Below the pieces are notes generated by a model. It was not told the origin of the DNA. It saw nothing but the letters and a program-made list of their open reading frames with translations, and searched no databases. From assembly GCA_963678675.1 (NCBI GenBank), contig OY783193.1:16690427-16754426 (forward strand): 64,000 bases of DNA, read 5' to 3'. Positions 55,917-64,000 of this stretch are shown here, piece after piece. The DNA is from Xiphydria camelus (taxonomy: Eukaryota > Arthropoda > Insecta > Hymenoptera > Xiphydriidae). A program made the translations under genes and the position numbers. Position 1 is the stretch's first letter; every line of letters begins with the position of its first letter.

Positions 55917-56255
55917 ATTTCTATCTTGAATTTAATAGGAAGCACTGGCAGTTACACGTACATTAAATTTTAAGTACACACTGTGTAGGTACCTGAAATT
56001 CAATAAATTTATATTGAAAATTTAATTCGCACAAGTATGTCTTTCGATGTCTTTCATTAAACTATAAACAATGTTCCATACTAATTTTAATTTATTAAAC
56101 TGATTCTCAGTTGTTTAATTAAACTCGAATCTCGAACGCAAACTTTGCAAAGACAATAGATTATATGGATAGTAGGTAGAAATGCTTAGCAAATTCACTG
56201 AACAACGGTAAATTAGCTTTTTTAGTAAAATAGAACATTACATGATCACATTAAT
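55917..56255. other. AT-rich 3' flank of the DUF4806-like gene
   Basis: Would hold the 3' UTR of the minus-strand gene. No clear feature other than AT-rich sequence. Confidence 0.3.
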
Positions 56256-57126
56256 TTAGAGTAATAAAGAATAATAACGTTTTGCAGCCCGGGCTTCGTC
56301 GACGTCGTCACAACTGGCCACCCTTTTGTTATTGCTGAGTCGATTTTTATGCATGTAAACGCGTTGACATGCATTTTTTATAGAAATTTGTATCCCTTTT
56401 TTAAATTCCTCATATGTGACTCCTTCTAGGGATTTTATGTTCCTCAGTGCAGCTGCAAAATAAGATATTTGAAAAACTGTTTATAATAATTGAAGGGTTT
56501 CTTTCAAAAACAACATTTGTCAAAAACGCCAATCCCTGTAGTATTGGTAATAATGCCTACTCTTTCATTATATTATAATGAAAAATTAATTATTATGAAA
56601 TGATATTATAATGAAAGAGTAGGCACCACTACACGGCTAGATACAACGAAAGAGTAGGAATTATTACCAATACTACAGGGATTGGCGTTTTTGACAAATG
56701 TTGTTTTTGAAAGAACCCCTTCAATTACAATTAGAAATATACATTTTTTTGTTTCTTACCAAAAAAGATGATACTCATGTTAAAGTTTCTGAATCGAACT
56801 TTATGCTCATTCTTTTTCGATGCCTTCCAAGTGATATGTGTTGCGATGAAAGAGTCCGTGAGACTCGCTTGGAAAAATTCCTTAAGGATCGTAGTTACAG
56901 TTTCTCCTCCTTTCTCTTGAAGATATTCTTGCTAAAGAAAGAATACGAACAAATATTACGTTTTATACATAATTTGAAAGAAATGGTCTTCAAAATGAGA
57001 ATCATTGGCATAAATATGTAACTACATATAATACAAACCAAAATATGTAGCTGTGCTCCTTATCCTGCTCCAAAGGATCGAAATCTTTTCTAGTTGCTAT
57101 CGGCAAATTTAAAGTTTCAAACAATG
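56256..57126 (-). CDS. DUF4806-like protein, last three exons
   Basis: Three minus-strand exons with canonical sites. Exon 57126-57035 follows TTGGCAG and encodes FETLNLPIATRKDFDPLEQD, with donor GTATTA (an alternative GTTTGT lies 4 bases upstream). Exon 56931-56760 follows TTTCTTTAG and encodes YLQEKGGETVTTILKEFFQA, then ITWKASKKNEHKVRF, with donor G|GTAAGA. Exon 56452-56256 follows TTATTTTGCAG, encodes RNIKSLEGVTYEEFKKGIQI, and ends YYSLLL-TAA. The last junction keeps phase (1+2). A GG-x-V block, then a W-x-K/F core, then a C-terminal helical tail match the DUF4806 family, which is abundant in insects and of unknown function. The 56453-56759 intron contains a hairpin. Upstream exons are uncertain. 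It is invisible as one open frame. Confidence 0.55.
56489..56725. repeat. Hairpin element within the intron of the DUF4806-like gene
   Basis: Arms ATTGAAGGG-TTCTTTCAAAAA and CGCCAATCCCTGTAGTATTG match the inverse arm. The centre contains ATTATAATGAAAGAGTAGGC words. It lies wholly between donor 56759 and acceptor 56453. Confidence 0.65.
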
Positions 57127-57339
57127 CTGCCAATTTTTTTTTTTATCTTTGCCTCTTTTCGATTGCATCTACTTTATTGCTTATTTTCCTGAAACAATTC
57201 AATTATTTATTGGACTTCCTTGCAAACTTTGTTACTTTTACTCTTTAAATAAAAAAAATATTTTAATTCTAAAAATCAAAAGAATGAAGGGACAGATGGA
57301 AATTATAAGTGTACGATTATTGAAATTGGTGACACGTAC

Positions 57340-57860
57340 TTTACTATTGTCAGAATTTCCTGCAATACTTCATCACGAGATGCTGCTTGTCCTGTACTTC
57401 CAGTATCTTTTCCATCCTCTTCGCCACGATGTGATTCAGCCGTATTTCCATCTGTAATAAAAATTACGATTATGCCACAACGATAACTTTGTGAAATGTC
57501 ATCTGTTGTACCAAGCTTGAGAATTTTATAGTTCAAGATATGAAAAAAGCGTTTGTTATTCGATTTAGGAAAAAATTGTTTAAAGCTTTGCAATAATAAG
57601 AAACGTTTTACCTACCGTTTTTACTATTATTGGTTGAAATTATTAGAATTGTCTATAATTTCATCCACCTCGACGGAAAAATTAATATTATTATGTACCG
57701 CAACGTTAATATGCACTGATGTCGGATGTACTGGTTCTTCGCACTTAAATTTAGGCAATCTCGCTCTTTCTACGTCGATCTGCACCAGTAGAGCATTAAT
57801 TGCAGTGCGACGTCGATTACGCTTTTGTCCAGTCCACAGTATTGTTTTTAGTAGTTGAAT
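57340..57860 (-). pseudogene. Candidate upstream exons of the DUF4806-like gene
   Basis: A 112-base exon candidate (57451-57340) follows TTTTTATTACAG and ends at AA|GTACGT. Its first frame gives a coiled-coil-like KRMEKILEVQDKQHLVMKY, then a stop; the last codons (LQEILTIV) are open in another frame, so a 1-base indel or a wrong boundary is likely. Further up, 57860-57640 has an open coding-like stretch (KRNRRRTAINALLVQIDVER). DUF4806 proteins commonly have such a coiled segment before the domain. Not proven to be joined. Confidence 0.35.
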
Positions 57861-58110
57861 AAATTTACGTATATAAAAATTGTGGCTGATTAACTAGTAA
57901 TAATTAAGCGTTTGATTAATTGATAATTTCTGTAAATCTATTTATGTACCTATTACAATTAATATTATAAAAAAAAAAGAATACAATATTGATTGTAATA
58001 CATAAATAGATTCACAGAAATTATCAATTAATCAAAGGCTTAATTATTACTAGTTAATCAGGCACAATTTTAACATACGTAAATTTATTCAACTATAAGT
58101 ACTAAAAATA
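57850..58110. repeat. Palindrome centred near 57975
   Basis: Arms AATAAATTTACGTAT and GATTAACTAGTAATAATTAA with TTGATTAATTGATAATTTCT are mirrored to the right. The left arm overlaps the start of the candidate upstream exon region. Confidence 0.6.
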
Positions 58111-58150
58111 ATACTGTAGACTTATAAACCGTGATGCCTTCGGACGTAGC

Positions 58151-58215
58151 GTTGTTAGCGACTGTCTCGCTAGAAGTCTGGAATCGAACTCTCGCATCGT
58201 GCGCCTTCCTGACCG
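58151..58215 (-). repeat. Possible tRNA-derived SINE fragment, copy 1
   Basis: Minus strand contains GAGTTCGATTCCAGAC, similar to an RNA polymerase III B box, followed by GCGAGACAGTCGCTAAC. About 60 bases match 61081-61140. No convincing A box, so the SINE assignment is tentative. Confidence 0.3.
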
Positions 58216-59929
58216 GGACGTAGGTACTCGCAGGTAGCGAGGGTAAACGGGACTTCTGGAAATGCCCGAAATAAGTAGATACGAAGTACTCGGTCATTCC
58301 GGAGGCACTGACTCGTCATGCGCCTCTCTAGCCGAGGCGCAACACCTCCCTCCCTGAGCCTGTTGCGGTTAATATAATGTTGAATCGTTTACGAACGCTA
58401 GTCATTCCATTAAGAAATGGCGACTATGCTAAACTCCGCCAATTTTTCGGATCATCCGATTGGTAACGGAGAGACCCGAAAGCGATAAAATAAAAAGTCA
58501 CCGCTGCAGTGGACTAAAATTTCGTCTGTTGCGCGTATATACTTCTCCAACACATGGGGTAATTTTTTATCCTTCCGTGAGATAAAAATATGTCCGCTTT
58601 GAGTCGAATTTTTAATTTAGATCAAAAATTATCCTTCCAGGGTTTAAAATTTAACCTTCCTTACATTATTTTGTATACTTTATAGGATAATTTTTTATCT
58701 ATTTTACCTTTCGGACTCAGATTATCCTTCGAACAGAATAATTTCTATTCTTTTCTTTCCAGTGCAGCTCAATAGAAACTGAAGTATTCGTTTTTCTGCC
58801 CAGTGTCTGGTTCGTTTACGAATCTGCACAAGATTTGGTCACCAGACGTATCCACGGAACCTATTCTCTATTCTTGGAAAAATAGAAATTTATTAGCAAC
58901 AGGAGGATAATAGTTGTGTCTTTTGGTCCTACTGTATTCGGAAGGTTTCCTACTACATCATAGAATATAAGCAACTCTCACAATTATTCTTTCCAAAGTA
59001 TAGAAAAAGAGGATAAAAATTAGTGCCCAATGTATGTAGCTATCTGTTTCTTACTTCTTTTCTCCTACAGTAACCTGTTGAAAGATACATTTGTAGAGAG
59101 TTTATTTTCGGTGCTACAGTATACCAATTAGTAGCCTTCACCCGGCAGGTATGTTTGTGTCAACAATAGGACCATAGATTCTGAAATTTGTAAGCACTAC
59201 ATAATAATAATTTAACCAACTACATTGTAAGCTTTGAGTAGTGTTATAGTAGGTCGTTTCACAGCAGAAATAGTAATTTTATGACCTACAACATCAACCT
59301 AAATGTAAAGGTTTCTGTTTCCGGCTACTTTGCGACTACGGTAGGTAAACATAAGCGGAGCTTCGGAAACTCGTCATTTATCTAATAATATTTCACACTA
59401 GAATAAGAAATCAGTGAACTCCTCACAAGACGTCTAGATTTGTCAGAATATGGATAGCTATTATTGTCATAAATATACTACTTTACGTTTCGTATTTCTT
59501 TTCAACGTCAGTAGAAAATCAAGAGTGGACGTGAAAGCAGATTGTAAGACATCGACGGAAGAATAGATAAAACAGGTCTACAGTGGCAATGACTATGATA
59601 TGCTACTGTTGTTAGCAAAAATAGTCTATTTTCTTTTCCATGTTGGGTATCAGTTTTAGCATGTGAATATAACGTAACAGTTGAAATAAAATATAGAACT
59701 TTTAGTTGGATAGTGAAGAGAGTTCCGTACTTCACACTTGTTTCCAGTAACAATATCGCATCTATAAGTAACCTACAGTATCTCATTTAATTTCACCACC
59801 AGTAGATCGAAATTAATAGAAATATTGCTTACTACATTTGTGCTTTTACCGTAGTAGACATAAGAAACGCTTGTTTCCTAGTACAATCTACTCCTACTGT
59901 TGCAAAATTGTAATTTTTGCTTCGTATGT
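58216..59929. other. Unannotated interior of the 5.7 kb unit
   Basis: Mixed, AT-rich from 58520. No supported frames. GGATAATTTTTTATC-type words recur at 58560-58740. Confidence 0.3.
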
Positions 59930-60610
59930 TATCTGGGATCGGTCTATTCTCAAATCGAAGATAACGGATGATGAATTCCAGAAGTTTATCAAAATTTGAA
60001 GATTATTATCCACAATTTTTACTCGAGGTTTCCCGGGGTCGCTGATTTTTTGTTCGTATTCAGCGCATCAAAAAACGGGAGCATACCAACTTTGAAACCA
60101 AAATAGTAACGACAACAAAACAGTCACTTTGGATTTGGGAATCTTGGATTTGAGAATAGACCGATTTGGATATCAGCATCGTAATGAGTGACCCCGAAAA
60201 CCCCAGAGTAACAACTTTTGGGCAATAATTTTCAAATTTTGATAAACTTGTGGAATTCATCATCCGTCATATTGGATCCGCCATCTTGAGTTTGAGAATA
60301 GGCCGGTTTGGACATCAGCATCGTAATGAGTGACTCCGAAAACCATGGAGTAACAAGTTTCGAGTAATAATCTTCAAATTTTGATAAACTTGTGGAATTC
60401 ATTATACGCCATATTGGATCCGCCATCTTGGATTTGAGAATAGACCGATTTGTATATCAGCATCGTAATGAGTGACCCCGAAAACCCCAGAGTAACATAT
60501 TTTGGGCTATTATCTTCAAATCTTGATACATTTCTGAAATTCATCATCCGCCATATTGGACCTGCCATCTTGGATTCAAGGTCATTCAAGGTGAAGGATG
60601 GTTCCAGAAA
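59930..60610. repeat. 142-bp tandem repeat with an inverted first copy
   Basis: TGAGAATAGRCCGRTTTG starts at 60151, 60293 and 60435, a constant 142-bp period. Units share CATCGTAATGAGTGACYCCG and GGAATTCATCATNCGCCATA. The first copy (about 59930-60060) is inverted. Repeated minus-strand frames with MADPIWRIMN-like peptides are products of the repetition. Confidence 0.85.
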
Positions 60611-60754
60611 TTTTCACACTATTTTTCCCGTTTGAACGTATGAATTATTCCTGAAAAAACATTAAATATTAATCGTACCATGGCTGGTCGATATATCGAC
60701 CACCCCCGGCGTTGAAAGGTTAATTACGAATAAACTGCGTTCCTTGTGTCTACA

Positions 60755-61690
60755 CGCAAAGAAAAAATCCAGAAATTTTCTAGGGAAAGTTCAAGAAAAA
60801 TTACCGTGCTGTCTCTGCATCGTGGCGCAAACGTCCAGACCAAGAAAAAGTCTGGTACTCTGGCACGGTAAAATTTCAGTGAAAAAGAAAGACTAGTGCG
60901 CATGCGTTGTTCTTACTAACAAGGAGAGGCTGCTAAGAGACATCTTAGAAGTAGAAACAGGAAAAAAAGAGAGGTGTAGGTAGGCCGCGGTTAGATTACA
61001 TTTCGCAAATCGTTAAGGATGTAGTTTGTTGAAAATACAGGGAAATGAAAAAGACTAGCGGAGCTGTCTTGGGGTAGCGCGCTGTTAGCGACTGTCTCGC
61101 TAAAAGTCTGGAAACGAACTGCCTCTCCTACGCCTTCCTGCCTCAGACGTACCCTCGGCAAAGGGTAGGTATCAAGGTTAGATACTTTCTCTTTACTCTC
61201 GGGTCAGGGCCGCTTCTAGATGATGAGGCCTTTTGGCACCCCATAGCTAGTGCGCCTTCGAGCGCGCATTCGTGCGTGGCACGAAATGGCCCCTCGTTAG
61301 ACACGGCCCTGTCTCGCGTAGCGGGGCAAACGAACAGGCCCGAATGGCCATTCGGCAACAATCGGCAGTGATTTTCTGCGACAGCACCGGAAAAATTCCG
61401 GTGCTCTCTAGCACCCGAAAATTTCTTGATTTTCTCATAATATTTAACAGAAAATCAAGAAAAAGTATTTCGCAGCACGAGAAAATTTCTAAGTCACGGA
61501 AATTTTACTGTGCTGTTCAAGAATTTTCGTTCTGCAGTGCAGTAAAAATTCTAGCATGTACAGTAATTATTCCAGTGTAACTGTGAATTTTTCCTTCGTT
61601 CACCAAGAAAAATCCCAGAAAATGCCGCTTGCACCACGATTACAGTGCCAAGCACGGTAATTTTTCCTGATTTTTTCTTTCCGTATATAT
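60755..61690. mobile_element. Inverted-repeat element, about 0.93 kb
   Basis: Left ACGCAAAGAAAAAATCCAG with AAAAATTACCGTGC, and inverse right GCACGGTAATTTTTCCTG with TTTTTTCTTTCCGT. Many GAAAATTTC/CAGCACRG words inside. It holds the SINE-like fragment at 61081-61140. Boundaries are approximate and no duplication was identified. Confidence 0.45.
61081..61140 (-). repeat. Possible tRNA-derived SINE fragment, copy 2
   Basis: Matches 58151-58215: GTTAGCGACTGTCTCGCTAA and GTCTGGAAACGAACT on plus; the minus strand reads as a weaker B box. Flanked on the plus side by CGCCTTCCTG in both copies. Confidence 0.3.
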
Positions 61691-64000
61691 GAGATATAAG
61701 TGGTAATACTGAGAGGAAGGTTTATTTATAGCTAATAAACGTATATTTGGTTATGACGAAAGAAATATTTCATGAGGCCGAGCAAATATTTATTAACTAT
61801 CACTCCTCTTTATCCAAATGAAATAAGCCTTCTAATAATTAAGATATATTTGTTGGACGGCCGCACCACATTTTTCGCAGCGAGAAGCGGTACATGCACG
61901 AAGTTTCGAACCGGACGGGAGGAAGAAGCACATCCGATTTCTTTTCGCGACGGAAGCGAGCTTTTCGCGACGGAAGCGAGGGCGTTATATACGTACATGT
62001 GTGGAACGACGCCGACACATCGGGCTGCGATGTTCATTCGACACGCTGCGATTTGGTCGTACCTTATATAAATCCGCGCGTCTCTCTCTCTATAGCGGAA
62101 TACGTCACGCGTATACCGATTCAAATCTTTTATATAATAGATCGAATGGCGGATGTATACACGCGAGTATATCGAGAATCTCTATGTTCTCTTCCAGCCT
62201 ATAAATATTTTTTACCACGCCCAAACAATCGCCAATCAATAATGACCTATCTTATCCGATAGCACGCGTTATTGTCGCGGCCTTCTTAAATTTCTGAGTT
62301 TCGAACACGAAGCGAGGTGCCGCACGGTTGAGCGTTGGGTGGCGAATGTGGAGAGGATGCGACGGTGAGGCCAAGCGAACGTTGAGACGCAGTTCAGTGA
62401 GGGGACGCAGGGTGACCGTTGCCTCTATTGGGATCTGACATGGGGGAGGAGCTTAGTTCGAAAAATCCAATATGGCCGAAATGAGTATACTACTGATACA
62501 GAGTCTTATGGGAGTGAAGTCATTATTTATTGTTTTGGCACGCGCAGGGCTCCGCGAATCCTTCCCAACTTTCACTAGACTCGCGGGAGGACATGAGCAC
62601 CCTTTGCCCTCCGTTATCATCCAGGGTTGACCTCCCATAAATATAAATTCAGCCTTCGAGACGCGCATATGCCTGTCCCTGGACGGGCGCATCACGGAAC
62701 GTCGACGTATCTGCGCGCAACCCCGGAGTCTTTTTCACGTTTTTACTCTTCCACTTTCTCGAAACTTTCTTCTCACATCGTGAAATGGAAAAAACCCGCC
62801 CTTATGCCAAAGCATACCCCTTCCTTGCGAGCCATTTCCCGGCAGTCGTGAAAAATTCGTTATCGTGTTCGTATCTCCTCCTGCTCCTCACTTACGCAAG
62901 CATCGCACTCACATTCTAAGTGTTCCCGGACATTCGTTATTAACCCGAAAATAAAATCTACGTATTTACCAAACTACAACCCTCTCTCTCCAGTTTCTTC
63001 GCTTCTGTCTACTCCTTCGTCGCAACAGCATTCTTTCCTGGATTCCGATTCCATTCCCTTTCTCTCCTCAAACTATTTTATGTTTGGTCTTCCGAACATT
63101 TACGAATGGCTTTAACTATGAACGCGATTTGCTCTTGGGCAGGTATCTTACACCTTCCATTTTTCTATTAATTCAACATATGAATAAGGTATAATTTTTA
63201 ATAATATAACAATGTTCTGTTCGCTCCGAGGTTTTTGAACGTACTGGACGCTCTTCGACCAGGAGCTTGTTGTATGACTTTTTTAGTTTTCTCTTACGAC
63301 CGGAGGTGGGAGTGCTAACTGCGCAACGCGAAAAAATTTCCAGGGAAATGCGGAAGGCAGGATTAAGTGTTGTAAATCCTGAGAAAACTCCAATGCTCGG
63401 TTCCTATGTCCCGGCCGACGTACACGTACACGGGACCCTGTGGCATTGAGGAACTTTCCCGGATCTAATTTATGACTCAAAGGGTCCCAAGGAGTGTCGA
63501 ATTTTTCCCTCGCACCGGTCTAGGGCCCAAATTCGAGAAGCATTTGGGCGAATACGCGACATACATACATTAATCCAATGCCAGTCACTCGCTAACCCAC
63601 TAAACGGTATACTAGGAATAATTTTACTTCTCGCCACCAGACGGCGTATCGAGACATGTCAGATCCCAATACCCTGCGTCCCCTCACTGAACTGCGTCTC
63701 AACGTTCGCTTGGCCTAATAATATGTTCGCCACGAGTGTGCCGTGAAATAGCGCGGCGCGAAGTTTCGAGCGATTTAGATAAGAAGCAAGGAAACGAAAG
63801 CGTTGGAAATGTTTGATTTCGTTTTTGCTGATAAGAAGCGATATAGAAACGTATCTTTTGGGTTCCATTACGCTGAGAGACAAAATGGTATTTGGGGGAC
63901 AAAAGGTGTACAACTTTGCTTCAGCCGTGTTTCTCGTAAGCCATCTATAGGAAAACGGAGGAAGCAAAGTTGTATATCTAATATATTCAATTAAATCTGC
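61691..64000. other. Unannotated, mostly unique sequence
   Basis: Moderate GC. A 17-base duplicated word (CTTTTCGCGACGGAAGC) is at 61940-61975. A degenerate match to the 28765 repeat starts at 61730. GACATGGGGGAGGAGC-CCAATATGG at 62438-62475 resembles 27240-27275. No frame could be assigned. Confidence 0.3.

Larger units (their letters stand above)
54995..60719. mobile_element. 5.7 kb TTAA-bounded unit carrying a DUF4806-like gene
   Basis: The left end CCTTTTAGCGGCGGGG and right end (inverse) CCTTTCAACGCCGGGG are both preceded by TTAA (54991-54994 and 60720-60723). GCTGGTCGATATATCGACCA occurs near both ends (55101 and 60683) but in the same orientation, so a nested or duplicated end is possible. 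It contains a spliced minus-strand gene, a 104-bp and a 142-bp tandem array and two palindromes. The termini resemble piggyBac-type ends. No piggyBac transposase was found. Confidence 0.45.

Noticed and set aside
60060..60589. Three related minus-strand proteins starting MADPIWRIMN or similar
   Set aside because: Products of the 142-bp tandem repeat in shifting frames, with no independent evidence of coding.

Overview
The window looks like a gene-poor, repeat-rich stretch of an arthropod nuclear genome, most likely an insect and possibly a hymenopteran such as an ant. The reasons are an AT-rich background, introns with canonical splice sites, many short inverted-repeat transposons, piggyBac-, mariner-, Gypsy- and CR1-type remnants, and a compact Polinton/adintovirus-like element whose gene families are known mainly from arthropods. 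Species assignment is inference. No intact, confidently named host gene lies in the window.

Region 1-17.5 kb is a nest of foldback (palindromic) repeats. They carry broken fragments of an IS630/Tc1/mariner-type transposase. Set in them is a 10.3 kb element with ACGTC-rich ends (4621-14905), and inside that sits a 9,088 bp Polinton-like element (5233-14320) with TIRs beginning AGTAGATAGG and a perfect 6-bp target duplication GAGCTT. It keeps a packaging ATPase (minus strand, fused in frame to a piggyBac-type zinc ribbon), a DUF8207-like protein (plus strand, frameshifted at a GGA microsatellite), a 50-residue chromodomain remnant and a 5'-truncated protein-primed family B DNA polymerase (minus strand). 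No capsid gene or integrase core is visible.

Region 17.5-36.8 kb is mostly unannotated sequence with one possible first coding exon (18081-18119). Several TIR elements stand in it: 19294-21726, 21763-23513, a 94-bp TTAA-flanked insertion, 26365-26651, 30055-31603 and 32210-32502. Region 36.8-44.5 kb is a second continuous block of foldback elements and holds copies of the families seen at 0-4.4 kb and 15-17.5 kb.

Region 44.5-64 kb holds a minus-strand Gypsy-like retroelement (gag joined to integrase, with two DNA transposons nested in the integrase), a 5'-truncated CR1-like non-LTR element, and a 5.7 kb TTAA-flanked unit (54995-60719). That unit contains a spliced minus-strand gene resembling the DUF4806 family and two satellite-like tandem arrays (104-bp and 142-bp units). 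Three short hairpin elements with GGGCC termini and TAA duplications are spread over the window.

How the genes work together: in the Polinton-like element, polymerase and ATPase would be replication and packaging functions of an integrating virus-like element. The loss of the Exo I region, an altered Walker A, a frameshift and the missing capsid and integrase genes suggest a decayed or non-autonomous copy. The other coding pieces are transposon debris, except the DUF4806-like gene, which still has consistent splice phases over its last exons. Family names come from recalled motif patterns, since no database search was possible.
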